A stretch of DNA of 64,000 bases from Flavobacterium sp. HSC-32F16 (GCF_024171645.1 NZ_JALKAC010000001.1:744001-808000); one strand, 5' to 3'. Shown: positions 36,924 through 45,981, counted from the first letter of the stretch. Notes: generated from the letters alone by a model not told the origin. A program made the numbers and translations.

Positions 36924-39900
36924 ATGAACAATTCAAATCACAATTTCCTTGCTAAAGGAGGCGAAATGGGCGCATTAACACGTGCAAAAGACTGGAGTAA
37001 AACTTCTGTTGGCGCTATTGAAACATGGCCGCAGAGTCTTTGCACTACTTTAGGAATACTGCTAAATTCAAAATTTCCCATGTTTTTATTTTGGGGACCA
37101 GATCATATTTGCTTTTACAATGATGCTTATCGCCCAAGCTTGGGTAATGACGGAAAGCATCCTGATATATTAGGACAAAAAGGCGCAGATTACTGGCCCG
37201 AAATATGGCATTTTATAGGTCCGTTAATCGATCAGGTTTTAACTGAAGGCGAAGCAACCTGGCACGAAGATCTGTTTTTACCAATTTACAGAAACGGAAA
37301 AATCGAAGATGTTTACTGGACTTTCAGTTACAGTCCGGTTAAAAATGACGACGGAAACATAGCAGGAGTTCTGGTAATTTGTAATGAAACGACGGATAAA
37401 GTCAGCATTCGAAAAAATTTAGAAGAAAACAGTCAGCGTTACAGAGACAATATACTACAGGCACCAAATGCCATGTGCATTTTTAGAGGGGAGGAATTTG
37501 TAGTAGAAATTGCTAACGAACTCATGCTTGAAATTTGGGAAAGAAAAGAACACGAAGTTCTCAATAAGCCTATTTTTAAATCGCTTCCTGAGGCCGCCGG
37601 ACGAGGTTTGGAAGATATTTTATTACAGGTGTATGTTACGGGAGAAAGATTTACAGCCAACGAACTTCCTGTAAAATTAACCCGAAACGGTAAAGTGGTC
37701 GACACGTTCATTAATGTGGTTTACGAAGCTTTAAAAGAACCCGACGGAAAAATAACAGGCATTGTCGCCATTGCTCATGACGTAACTCTGCAGGTTAACG
37801 CACGTAATATTATTGAAGAAAGTGAAAAAAGATTTAAGAATATTGTGGAGCAGGCTCCACTTGGCATTGCTATTCTAAAAGGAGCCGATTTAATTGTGGA
37901 TATGATTAATGCAACTTACTTGCAAATCATTGATAAAACCGAAAAAGAAACACTTTATAAGTCAGTTTTTGAATCGATTCCTGAAGCCGAAAAAACAATT
38001 CGTCCTTTACTTACGCAGGTTTATGAAGACGGGATTCCTTATTTTACAAATGAACTTCGGATTACTTTAAATCGTTTTGGAAAACAGGAGGATTGTTATT
38101 TTAACTTGGTTTTTCATCCTTTACGCGAGGAAAAGAATGAAGTTACAGGCATTATTGTGGTAGGTTATGAAGTTACTGATTCTGTAAAAGCAAGGTATTT
38201 TTTGACAGAAAGCGAAAAAGCATTCCGAAATCTGGTGATGCAGTCCCCAATTCCTATGACTATTTTTAAGGGTGAGGATTACATTATCGAACTGGCCAAT
38301 ACGGCTATGCTCGAGGAGATATGGCAGAAAAAGACAGATGAAGTTATTGGCAAACCTGCTCTAGAGGTGTTTCCGGAGCTTTTAAATCAAAAGTTTCCGG
38401 AGTTGCTGGATGAAGTACTGTACAATGGAAAAACAATCCGTGAAAACGAAGCTATTGTTTATATTGATATAAAAGGCCGATTACAGAAATATTATCTCGA
38501 TTATCAATATACTCCACTTTTTGAAAAAAATGGCGAAATATCGTCGATTATGATTACAGTAAACGATGTGACGGAGAAAGTAGAAGCCCGAAAAAAAGTA
38601 GAAGATGCCGAAGAGAGAGCACGATTAGCCTCTGAAATTGCCGAAATTGCTACCTGGGATTTAAATATTCATACTCAGAAATTATTTTATTCTGACAATC
38701 TTCCGGAGCTTTTTGGTTTAAAAAAAGATTTAAAAATTTCACGCCAGCAGGTTTTAGACCGGGTTTATATTGCAGATCTGCCTATATTGGAAAACGCATA
38801 TAAAACGGCTTTAAAAACTACTATTTACAAATATGAAGCGCGTGTTCTTAAACCAGACCAATCGACTTGCTGGATACGAGTTCATGGTAAAATTTTCTTT
38901 GATGAATTAAAAAATCCGGTTAAAATGCTGGGAACTGTTATGGACGTAACAGACGAAAAGAACAGGCATGAGATTTTAATGAAAAGCGAAGAAAAATTCA
39001 GGGTTCTTGCCGATTCTATGCCACAGTTTGTATGGACAAGCGATGGTATGGGAAATGTAGATTATTTTAATCAGTCGCTGTATGATTTTACAGGAATTTC
39101 TAAAGATGATGTCGATAAAAACGGCTGGCTTCAGTTTATTCATCCAGATGACCGCGAGGCCAATGTGAACCGCTGGATGGAATCTATAAAAACCGGTGAA
39201 GAGTATTTATTTGAAAACCGGTTCCGACGTCATGATGGAGAATACCGCTGGCAATTAAGCCGCGCTATTCCACAGCGAAATACTGAAGGAAAGATTCAAA
39301 TGTGGGTAGGTACAAGTACTGATATTCAGAATCAAAGAGATTTTACAGATATGCTGGCAAAACAGGTTCATGATCGTACCGAAGAGCTTGAACTTAAAAA
39401 CAGGGATTTGATTAATATGAATATTGAGCTTCAGTCTTTTGCCTATATTTCAAGCCACGATTTACAGGAACCGCTTCGAAAAATTCAGACTTTTGCAAGC
39501 CGTTTGGCAGAGTTAGATGAGCAGAATATTTCGGCGAAAGCCAAATCTTATTTAGAGCGGATTGAAATTTCGGCAAAGAGAATGCAGACGCTTATACAAG
39601 ACCTTCTTACCTACTCCAGAACCAATTCTGCCGAAAGAGTTTTCATAAAAACAAACCTGGATGAAATTGTAGAAGAAGTTCTAATGGATTTTTCTGAACG
39701 CATCGAAGAAAAGAAAGCCGTTATAGATCTTCATCCTTTGGGAGAAGAAACGGTTATGTTGTTTCAATTTAGACAATTACTTCATAATCTAATTGGAAAT
39801 GCTTTAAAATTTTCACGCAAAGAAATTCCACCGCACATTCAAATTAAAGCCCACCGTGTTGTGGGACACAAACTGAATTTTAAAGTTGATTATCCTAACA

Positions 39901-40130
39901 AAATCTATTTCTGCTTAAAGATTTCAGATAACGGAATTGGTTTTGATGATGAATACAAGGAACGCATCTTTGAGGTTTTTCAGCGTTTAAACACGGAGAG
40001 CGAGTTTTCGGGAACAGGAATTGGATTGGCAATTGTAAAAAAGATTGTCGAAAATCACAAAGGAGTTATTAAAGCGCACAGCGAAAAAGGTCAGGGAGCA
40101 ACTTTTAAAATCTATCTGCCGGAACTATAA
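36924..40130 (+). CDS. Multi-PAS sensor histidine kinase
   Basis: Cytoplasmic sensor kinase of 1068 residues without membrane spans. It holds about six PAS-type modules in tandem: an N-terminal one (about 30-160), three related ones (about 170-555; repeated pattern SEKxFxNxVxQxP) and two PAS_3 modules (about 565-810, FQ-type YFNQSLYDFTGIS). HisKA follows with SSHDLQEPLRKIQ, then HATPase with LIGNALKFSRKE, SDNGIGFDD and GTGIGLAIV. The three middle PAS modules clearly arose by duplication. The receiver encoded convergently at 40192 is a candidate partner. Confidence 0.92.
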   Translation: MNNSNHNFLAKGGEMGALTRAKDWSKTSVGAIETWPQSLCTTLGILLNSKFPMFLFWGPDHICFYNDAYRPSLGNDGKHPDILGQKGADYWPEIWHFIGPLIDQVLTEGEATWHEDLFLPIYRNGKIEDVYWTFSYSPVKNDDGNIAGVLVICNETTDKVSIRKNLEENSQRYRDNILQAPNAMCIFRGEEFVVEIANELMLEIWERKEHEVLNKPIFKSLPEAAGRGLEDILLQVYVTGERFTANELPVKLTRNGKVVDTFINVVYEALKEPDGKITGIVAIAHDVTLQVNARNIIEESEKRFKNIVEQAPLGIAILKGADLIVDMINATYLQIIDKTEKETLYKSVFESIPEAEKTIRPLLTQVYEDGIPYFTNELRITLNRFGKQEDCYFNLVFHPLREEKNEVTGIIVVGYEVTDSVKARYFLTESEKAFRNLVMQSPIPMTIFKGEDYIIELANTAMLEEIWQKKTDEVIGKPALEVFPELLNQKFPELLDEVLYNGKTIRENEAIVYIDIKGRLQKYYLDYQYTPLFEKNGEISSIMITVNDVTEKVEARKKVEDAEERARLASEIAEIATWDLNIHTQKLFYSDNLPELFGLKKDLKISRQQVLDRVYIADLPILENAYKTALKTTIYKYEARVLKPDQSTCWIRVHGKIFFDELKNPVKMLGTVMDVTDEKNRHEILMKSEEKFRVLADSMPQFVWTSDGMGNVDYFNQSLYDFTGISKDDVDKNGWLQFIHPDDREANVNRWMESIKTGEEYLFENRFRRHDGEYRWQLSRAIPQRNTEGKIQMWVGTSTDIQNQRDFTDMLAKQVHDRTEELELKNRDLINMNIELQSFAYISSHDLQEPLRKIQTFASRLAELDEQNISAKAKSYLERIEISAKRMQTLIQDLLTYSRTNSAERVFIKTNLDEIVEEVLMDFSERIEEKKAVIDLHPLGEETVMLFQFRQLLHNLIGNALKFSRKEIPPHIQIKAHRVVGHKLNFKVDYPNKIYFCLKISDNGIGFDDEYKERIFEVFQRLNTESEFSGTGIGLAIVKKIVENHKGVIKAHSEKGQGATFKIYLPEL

Positions 40131-40131
40131 A

Positions 40132-40172
40132 AAAAACACCAAGCTCATTTAATAAATAAGTTTGGTGTTCTT
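40132..40172. terminator. Bidirectional terminator between convergent kinase and receiver genes
   Basis: Arms aacaccaagc at 40135 and agtttggtgtt at about 40159-40169 around an A/T-rich loop, preceded by an A-run and followed by T-rich sequence. Confidence 0.7.
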
Positions 40173-40191
40173 CTACATCAAAAAAATGTAA

Positions 40192-40623
40192 TCACATTTT
40201 ATATACAAAGGTCTTTCTATCAGGCACAAACTCTTTCCAGTTTATGGTCAGGGAATGCTCTATGGACTTTACAATATCTTTCATTAAAATTGGCTTTGTA
40301 ATGAAATAATTAGCGCCTAAATTGAGGCATTTTTCAATAATACTCGGCTCATTTGATGTGGAAAAAATAATCACCGGAATATCGCTGTTTTCCTTAGAAC
40401 CTTTAAGTTCATTTAAAACATCAAAACCATTTTTTCCGGGCATATTTAAATCTAAAAAAATAACACTGGGAACTGGAGGCGGATGATAAATGGCATTCAA
40501 TAATTTTTCCCCTCCTGAGTAAGTCTGGAGGTTTATATCTTTTGACAATGATTCGACGGCATCGGTAAAAATGCTCAAATCATCTTCATCATCATCAGTA
40601 TAAAAAATGGTAAAGTTTTTCAT
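40192..40623 (-). CDS. Single-domain response regulator (Rcp1-like)
   Basis: Receiver of 143 residues with no output domain. Acidic pocket DDDEDD at 10-15, phosphoacceptor D58 in IFLDLNMPGKNGFD, and FSTSNEPS and TKPILMKD as the Ser/Thr and Lys positions. This subtype often partners PAS-rich kinases, and it lies convergent to one. Confidence 0.9.
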   Translation of the reverse strand: MKNFTIFYTDDDEDDLSIFTDAVESLSKDINLQTYSGGEKLLNAIYHPPPVPSVIFLDLNMPGKNGFDVLNELKGSKENSDIPVIIFSTSNEPSIIEKCLNLGANYFITKPILMKDIVKSIEHSLTINWKEFVPDRKTFVYKM

Positions 40624-40833
40624 ATATTCTTGGAGATAAATCTATTTCTCCAAAGATAATTAAAATTAGCAAAATAAAATAATTTGTTTAAAAATTCTGA
40701 CAAAAATAATTAATTGAAATATAATAATTTTAAAATATAATTCTATAATTGAGACGGTTATAAAAACCTCAACTTTGTTTTACGTGTTTCCGTAAACACA
40801 AATAATAATTATAAAATTTAAAACGATAAAGCC

Positions 40834-41334
40834 ATGGGAGATCATAAAAACCTTACTGAAGAATTTGCTGTCAATAAAATCAAGGATTTGGCAGAGAACA
40901 TAAAAACCTGTATGTTTTGCACTTACAACAGCGACAGACTGCAATCAAGACCAATGTCTGTTCAAAAAATCGACGATTTAGGACGTCTTTGGTTTTTATC
41001 AGACCGTAACAGCAGCCAGAATGCCGAAATTACCCTAAACCCGCAGGTTGAGATATTCTTTTCTGAACCGCACGATAAATTCCTTACACTGCACGGAACC
41101 GCAACGATTTCGTACGACAGGGAAACAATTAAAGAATTATACGATCCTATTATAAAAGTCTGGATGCCGGGCGGTGAAGATGATCCAAATTTGAGCGTAA
41201 TCACTTTCACTCCTGAAGACGGTTATTACTGGAATAACAAACACGGCAAAATGGTTGCCATAGCAAAAATGGCTACTGCCCTTGTAACCGGCAAAACAAT
41301 GGATGACGGGATTGAAGGAACTTTAAAACTTTAG
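40834..41334 (+). CDS. Pyridoxamine 5'-phosphate oxidase-fold general stress protein
   Basis: Protein of 166 residues with a split-barrel FMN-binding fold. Typical stretches are CMFCTYNSDRLQSRPMSVQ, GRLWFLSDRNS and ITFTPEDGYYWNNKHGKM. This subgroup is annotated as general stress protein 26-like and is flavin-binding, not a vitamin B6 enzyme. It stands alone, followed by a long inverted repeat. Confidence 0.85.
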   Translation: MGDHKNLTEEFAVNKIKDLAENIKTCMFCTYNSDRLQSRPMSVQKIDDLGRLWFLSDRNSSQNAEITLNPQVEIFFSEPHDKFLTLHGTATISYDRETIKELYDPIIKVWMPGGEDDPNLSVITFTPEDGYYWNNKHGKMVAIAKMATALVTGKTMDDGIEGTLKL

Positions 41335-41363
41335 TTTTTTTTATATTCAACCACAAGAGTTTT

Positions 41364-41452
41364 TACCGCAAGAGCGCAAAGAAAAACGCAAGGTTAGCAA
41401 AGATTAAATCTCTTTGTGTGCTTTGCGTTTTTCTTTGCGCTCTCTGCGGTTA
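41364..41452. repeat. cgcaaag-type inverted repeat, near-perfect copy
   Basis: Arms taccgcaagagcgcaaagaa and ttctttgcgctctctgcggt with inner arms of the same units, forming a long hairpin between two convergent genes. This is the best-conserved copy of the family and could terminate both. Confidence 0.8.
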
Positions 41453-41465
41453 AATTAAAACTTAA

Positions 41466-42176
41466 TCAAATCAAATTCTTCAGCTCTAAAGCATTTAAAA
41501 TTCCTGCTTCACCAGCGGTGTTATTAAAATATATAAATCCTGATTTTGAATGAGTTTCATATCTTATATTAAGTAATTCTTGAAGTGGATAACTGGAGTA
41601 AAACATTTTGGGAACTCCGTGTAAACGAATATAAATAAGGGGGAAATTTTTAAAGATAGTCTGCGGTAATTGCGGGTGGCTTACACTGCAAAATGTGATA
41701 TTATTTTCTAAAAAAGCATTCCAAACGTCATTATTCCACCAGGATTCATGGCGAAATTCAATTACATTTTGAAAACTTAAATCTAAATTTTTAATAATGC
41801 GATTTAATCTTTCTAAAGTAAATTGATAACTGGGTGGAAACTGAAATAATACACAAGCCAGCTTTTCTTTTAAACCCATTTTACAGACATTATAAAATTC
41901 TGAAAGGAGATTTTCGCAGTCTATAAATTGTTTGATATGCGTAATATCTTTAGGTGCTTTTACGGAAAAAAGGAAGTCTTCGGGCGCTTTATTGTACCAA
42001 TTTGTAAAAACTTTCAGCGTTGGAAACCTATAAAAGCTTCCATTGAACTCATACGTGCTAAAGTGCTGGCTATAAAACCCGAACATACCTGCAACTGTCA
42101 CATTGTCAGGATAGAAAATTCCCTTCCAATACCGATTGTTGTAGCTCGAACATCCTATTAAAATTTTATTTTTCAT
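41466..42176 (-). CDS. DUF72-family protein (YecE-like)
   Basis: Protein of 236 residues with a TIM-barrel-like fold known as DUF72. Visible marks: GCSSYNNRYWKGIFYPD at the start, YEFNGSFYRFPT, VIEFRHESWW and YIRLHGVP. Its ATG overlaps the stop of the DNA glycosylase gene by four bases (ATGA), which indicates translational coupling. Biochemical role is not established; the association with a DNA-repair glycosylase is suggestive. Confidence 0.85.
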   Translation of the reverse strand: MKNKILIGCSSYNNRYWKGIFYPDNVTVAGMFGFYSQHFSTYEFNGSFYRFPTLKVFTNWYNKAPEDFLFSVKAPKDITHIKQFIDCENLLSEFYNVCKMGLKEKLACVLFQFPPSYQFTLERLNRIIKNLDLSFQNVIEFRHESWWNNDVWNAFLENNITFCSVSHPQLPQTIFKNFPLIYIRLHGVPKMFYSSYPLQELLNIRYETHSKSGFIYFNNTAGEAGILNALELKNLI

Positions 42177-42904
42177 GAGTGAAGCTGCTGGCAGTTTGTA
42201 CAGAAAAAACTTCGACGGTTTTTCTTGCCTGTAGGTTTTTTAATTAGAGGTAAATTGCATCTTTTGCATTCTTTTTGAGAATATGCCAGCCAATGTTTTT
42301 TGAGTTCGAATTTCTTTTTCCAATACAAAAATTCGAAACTGTAAATTGAACATTCAGCTATAAGTTCGTCGATCTTCTCATGCGGAATTTTTCCAACCAA
42401 AGATTCGGGGTGAATAAAACATCGGTACAAAACTTCATTTTTGATAATATTCCCTACTCCCGAAAATATATTTTGATCTAAAATCGCATCGCATATTTTT
42501 TCGCCTGGAATTTTATCCAGACTTATTTTTGCTTTTTTAGGATTCCAGTTTTCATTTAAAACATCTTCGCTCCAATCGTAATATTGATTTACAGGACCTT
42601 CTAAAATTTTAACCAAACAGGTATAAAAATTGATTTCTCCGTTCGAAAAACCTAAATGCAACCTTGGTGCGTTTTCTTTCTGCTCGTTAATTCGGTACGT
42701 TCCAAACATCATTAAATGAATCTTAACTGTAAAATCTTCAAAGCAAATTAAAAAGTGTTTTCCCCAGGTTTTAAAAGACAAAATAGTTTTATCCTTTAAC
42801 CGGTCAAAATCGATACTTGAATTTCCATACACTTCAATTACCGTTTTACCAGCAAATTGCTGTACTTCTTCTTTTAAAATCAATATTGACGGACCTTCGG
42901 GCAT
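42173..42904 (-). CDS. Endonuclease VIII-like DNA glycosylase (Fpg/Nei family)
   Basis: DNA glycosylase/AP lyase of 243 residues that removes oxidised bases. The N-terminal MPEGP gives the catalytic Pro2 and Glu3. The helix-two-turn-helix NIFSGVGNIIKNEVLYR is intact, and the C-terminus has a zinc finger of the CKRC ... CTNC type (four Cys). The stop overlaps the DUF72 start. Specificity is uncertain, but PEGP with this domain length favours the Nei branch. Confidence 0.88.
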   Translation of the reverse strand: MPEGPSILILKEEVQQFAGKTVIEVYGNSSIDFDRLKDKTILSFKTWGKHFLICFEDFTVKIHLMMFGTYRINEQKENAPRLHLGFSNGEINFYTCLVKILEGPVNQYYDWSEDVLNENWNPKKAKISLDKIPGEKICDAILDQNIFSGVGNIIKNEVLYRCFIHPESLVGKIPHEKIDELIAECSIYSFEFLYWKKKFELKKHWLAYSQKECKRCNLPLIKKPTGKKNRRSFFCTNCQQLHS

Positions 42905-42933
42905 AACTTTAGTTTTAAATTTTTAATGAAAAA

Positions 42934-42962
42934 AAAGTGCAGTCTTAAAAACTGCACTTTTG
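42934..42962 (-). terminator. Intrinsic terminator for the DUF892 gene
   Basis: Stem aaaagtgcagt / actgcactttt with a short loop; read on the minus strand it follows the DUF892 gene and ends in a T-run. Confidence 0.85.
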
Positions 42963-42979
42963 ATATACTAATGGCTTTG

Positions 42980-43561
42980 TTATTCTTCCATTTCTACTTC
43001 GGCAGCTTCAAGATTTACGGCATTTACCGCAACTTCTGTCAGCAGTTTATCAGCTCCTTTTTCTTCATCAAGTGTTTGCTCTAACAAAGTTGCCACTTCT
43101 TCTAAACCCAGAGTTTCAGCAAACTGTCTTAAAGTTCCGTACGTAGCGATTTCATAATGTTCGATTTTTTGGCTTGCGGCAATAATTCCGGCATCACGAA
43201 CAACGCCAATTTCAGTTTCTTCAAGAATTCCTTTTCCTTCTTCAATTAAACCTTCCATGGCATCGCATTTTTTAGCGGTTGCTTTTTTGCCTATAAGTTC
43301 AAAAACTTTCTCTAAACGTGTTACGTGTTCTTCTGTTTCGGTTAAATGGTTATTGATAGCATCTATCAGTTCTTTTGAAGTAGCATTTTTAGCCATTGCC
43401 GGCAATGCTTTTGTCAACGCTTTCTCTGCCCAGTAAATATCTTTTAAACTGTCTTCAAATAATTCTGTTAAGCCTGCTGCTGCATTTGACTTTGGTTTTG
43501 TAACTCCTCTTTTTACCGTTTGTTTCGGTGTGGTCTCTTTTTTACTATCTGTAGTTTTCAT
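42980..43561 (-). CDS. DUF892 ferritin-like stress protein (YciE/YciF-type)
   Basis: Protein of 193 residues. A Lys-rich, Pro/Thr-containing N-terminal tail of about 28 residues (KKETTPKQTVKRGVTKPKSN) precedes the DUF892 four-helix bundle (LTELFEDSLKDIYWAEKALT, ETEEHVTRLEKVFELIG). Glu and His residues suit a ferritin-like metal site. The tail resembles DNA-binding tails and may tether it to DNA, which is inferred. It stands alone, divergent to the acidic protein gene. Confidence 0.87.
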   Translation of the reverse strand: MKTTDSKKETTPKQTVKRGVTKPKSNAAAGLTELFEDSLKDIYWAEKALTKALPAMAKNATSKELIDAINNHLTETEEHVTRLEKVFELIGKKATAKKCDAMEGLIEEGKGILEETEIGVVRDAGIIAASQKIEHYEIATYGTLRQFAETLGLEEVATLLEQTLDEEKGADKLLTEVAVNAVNLEAAEVEMEE

Positions 43562-43747
43562 GGTACTAATTTTTAGTGATTAATATTCCAAAATTACTGC
43601 GATAGGTTTCGAAACGGTTATATTATTTTTTAATTAACTTGTATTCTAAACATCTGTTAATTATACAATTGCATTAAATAATTCTATAAAGAACCCCATT
43701 AAATTCATACCTAGCTTTGTAATATAGAAATAGTAAAACTCAATATC

Positions 43748-44290
43748 ATGAATACTACAGATAAAAAAAACAGCCCTTTTCCTAAAGATCCGGGAAACCC
43801 AAATACTGAAGACAGAAATACGGTTATGAACGAGGAACTTTATGATTTAAACACTCAGGAAACTCAAAGCAGCCGCGCAGAAGATGCTGAGCGTGGATTT
43901 ACGGTGCGAAATGGCCACAATCCTAACAAACCTAATCCCGATGAGAGATCGGGTCTCTACGACGATGATTTGGATGATTTAGATGATGACTTCCATAAAG
44001 ACCGTGATCTTGAAGACAACAATGACACGATTTATGAAGTTGTTCTGGAAGATGAAAATGACATTGACGACGAAGATGAAGAGGAATATATTGAAGAAGA
44101 ACTGGACGAGGATTTAGAAAATGATGAATTCGATAATCCGTCTGATACTTTTGAAAATGACTTTACAGAAACTGAAGATGATCTTGAAGACATTGATGAT
44201 GACGACGAAGAAGAAGAAAGCAATGATTATGTTGAAGATGATGTTCAGGAAGACGAGGATTATACTGAAGAAGACAAAAGAAGATTATAA
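43748..44290 (+). CDS. Highly acidic low-complexity protein
   Basis: Protein of 180 residues with no recognised domain. The first 70 residues are polar and probably disordered (KDPGNPNTEDRNTVMNEELY). From about residue 75 it is mostly Asp and Glu (for example EDENDIDDEDEEEYIEEELD). The predicted charge is strongly negative throughout. Such proteins may bind cations or basic proteins; that is a guess. The antisense Ser-rich frame here is an artefact of the GA-rich codons. Confidence 0.65.
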   Translation: MNTTDKKNSPFPKDPGNPNTEDRNTVMNEELYDLNTQETQSSRAEDAERGFTVRNGHNPNKPNPDERSGLYDDDLDDLDDDFHKDRDLEDNNDTIYEVVLEDENDIDDEDEEEYIEEELDEDLENDEFDNPSDTFENDFTETEDDLEDIDDDDEEEESNDYVEDDVQEDEDYTEEDKRRL

Positions 44291-44306
44291 TTTTTCGGGA
44301 AACTGG

Positions 44307-44350
44307 AATAAAAAAGCCGTTAAGAATTGAAACTTAACGGCTTTTTTATG
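44307..44350. terminator. Terminator, copy 1 of an exact 44-bp repeat
   Basis: Stem aaaaaagccgttaag / cttaacggctttttt, bidirectional, between the acidic protein gene and the XRE gene. The whole 44-bp sequence recurs exactly at 44936-44979. Confidence 0.88.
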
Positions 44351-44374
44351 GATTTGAATTCAAAACACAAAAAT

Positions 44375-44785
44375 CTATTTTGAATTTAATAATTTTTCTA
44401 AATAAGATATTTTCTCTTTTTCAGATTCTAATAAACGTTCGTATAAACTTTTATTTTGTTCTACTGATTCCATTAATTTATCAAGCGGATTAAAATTGCA
44501 AGTATTGTAGTTCCCAACTGTTCCTTGACTATTATCGTAAAAAGTATTAAAATAAGTAAACACCGCTTCTTCAGAGAAATTTTTAATTGCTTCAACGCTC
44601 AAGCCCAAAACTTTTGCAATTTCAATCAATTTTTCTTCATCAACTGTCTCGCTGTTTTCAATTGCAGAAACCGTTTGCTGACTGGTTCCTAAAGCTTGTG
44701 CTAGAGCTTCTTGCTTCATGTCTTTTAGTTCACGAAGACGGCTTATTTTTCGCCCTATATGGTTTGGTCTTGTTAGTGTGCTCAT
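44375..44785 (-). CDS. XRE-family transcriptional regulator
   Basis: Protein of 136 residues. An N-terminal helix-turn-helix (about 10-65: ISRLRELKDMKQEALAQALG and TSQQTVSAIENSE) binds DNA. The C-terminal half has a Cys/Asn-rich linker (NSQGTVGNYNTCNFNPLDK) and a helical end (SLYERLLESEKEKISYLEKL) likely used for dimerisation. A TATCTTTG box (minus strand, 44790-44797) sits a few bases before the ATG, so the mRNA may be leaderless. The gene is flanked by two identical terminators. Confidence 0.9.
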   Translation of the reverse strand: MSTLTRPNHIGRKISRLRELKDMKQEALAQALGTSQQTVSAIENSETVDEEKLIEIAKVLGLSVEAIKNFSEEAVFTYFNTFYDNSQGTVGNYNTCNFNPLDKLMESVEQNKSLYERLLESEKEKISYLEKLLNSK

Positions 44786-44935
44786 AGTTCAAAGATAATA
44801 ATTTGAAGTAAGAAAATAAAAAATATGTATGATACAAGATTTTTAATGTACGATACTGATAAAATGCCCTCGCTTCCAGAATGTGTAAATTTACATTATA
44901 GGCAAAAATACAATTTTTCAGACAAATTGAGTAAA

Positions 44936-44979
44936 AATAAAAAAGCCGTTAAGAATTGAAACTTAACGGCTTTTTTATG
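44936..44979. terminator. Terminator, copy 2 of an exact 44-bp repeat
   Basis: Identical to 44307-44350. Here it serves the minus-strand gene ending at 44992. Confidence 0.88.
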
Positions 44980-44991
44980 CGATTTAGAAAT

Positions 44992-45639
44992 CTAATCACC
45001 AATTTTTTCTAACACCGGAATATCATCCATTTTTTGCAGACGTTCTACTAGTCCGGTTCTGGCTTCGGTTAATTCTTTTTCGGCTTTGCCTAATTCTATA
45101 TACCACTCTTCTTTTCCTGATGTCGAGTTTTCGATTTTTCTCATAATTTCGTAAATTTCACCTTCGGCTTCCATTACTTTCAGACGTTTGTAATACGTTA
45201 AACTTTCGGTCATGTGTGCCAATGCAATCATTGCAGTTAAAAACGGATGGTTGTTGGTTACGTTTACATCTTTTATCTTGCCGTGTTCTAATTCAACTTT
45301 TAAAGCAAAAGCAAATTCTTCCATGTTAAAATCGGCATATTTGCTATTAGGATTTAAATACGCTTTAATGGCTTCGACATTATTCATCGTCGAAAGATCT
45401 ACCTGCGTGTGTTTAGTATCTAGTAAATCTTTATACACCACATTTCCTATTGCCCTTGCTTCGGCAATTGTAGGATCGTTTTCAGGATTTTCGAAATCCC
45501 GAGTCGACCAATCCCAGTTTTCAGGATGCACAGGTTTTAAGTATTTTTCGCAAAAGTCAGTTACATCATTTTTTAAACTTACCATTTCATCCTCTCTCTT
45601 GATGTAAACATCTTGATAAGCACCGCTTTTAGTTCCCAT
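44992..45639 (-). CDS. Hypothetical protein with DUF5661-like region
   Basis: Protein of 215 residues. The C-terminal half has FALKVELEHGKIKDVNVTNN followed by HPFLTAMIALAHMTESLTYY and KRLKVMEAEGE, a pattern I associate with DUF5661. The N-terminal part (about 1-90) is not recognised. No signal or membrane span. Function unknown. Confidence 0.65.
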   Translation of the reverse strand: MGTKSGAYQDVYIKREDEMVSLKNDVTDFCEKYLKPVHPENWDWSTRDFENPENDPTIAEARAIGNVVYKDLLDTKHTQVDLSTMNNVEAIKAYLNPNSKYADFNMEEFAFALKVELEHGKIKDVNVTNNHPFLTAMIALAHMTESLTYYKRLKVMEAEGEIYEIMRKIENSTSGKEEWYIELGKAEKELTEARTGLVERLQKMDDIPVLEKIGD

Positions 45640-45661
45640 AATTTGATATTTTTTAAAAAGA

Positions 45662-45697
45662 TAAACGACACATTATCGAGATATATGTGTCGTTTTT
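45662..45697 (-). terminator. Stem-loop after the DUF1328 gene
   Basis: Arms aaacgacacat / atgtgtcgttt about a tatcgagatat loop. It lies just downstream of the DUF1328 gene on the minus strand and ahead of the next gene. Confidence 0.65.
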
Positions 45698-45730
45698 AAA
45701 TTTCGTTCTTATTTTACTGAATTCTTATTG

Positions 45731-45892
45731 TTACACACTTCTACGTCCGCTGATGAGCGAGATAATAAACAACACTAAGAAAATGAAAAATAAAATTTTT
45801 GCTATACTAGCGGCTCCAGCGGCAATACCACCAAAACCAAATATTCCTGCAATAATTGCCAGAATAATAAATATGACTGTCCAACGTAACAT
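45731..45892 (-). CDS. DUF1328-family small membrane protein
   Basis: Short gene of 53 codons. Translation starts [20 protein letters not shown], continues [20 protein letters not shown] and ends [10 protein letters not shown]. This matches the small two-span DUF1328 (YtjA-type) family closely in length, the GFGGIA motif and the basic C-terminus. It is a stress-linked membrane peptide in other bacteria; the role here is inferred. Confidence 0.88.
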   Translation of the reverse strand: MLRWTVIFIILAIIAGIFGFGGIAAGAASIAKILFFIFLVLFIISLISGRRSV

Positions 45893-45981
45893 AATAATAG
45901 GTTTTTAGTTAATAACGATTTTGTTTTGTTACTCAAATTTTATGCTTTTTAAGAAGATGCATTAACTCTAAAATTTTTGTA

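Noticed and set aside
36649-36924. 91-codon plus-strand frame directly before the PAS kinase
   Set aside because: It overlaps the start of the divergent 36358-36696 gene and untranslated sequence, shows no family pattern, and the region fits a divergent promoter better.
44032-44223. Antisense frame made almost only of Ser
   Set aside because: It is the reverse of the Asp/Glu codons of the acidic protein and has no start context or promoter.
44307-44979. CRISPR-like direct repeat pair
   Set aside because: Only two copies, 630 bp apart with a gene between, and each is a clear intrinsic terminator.
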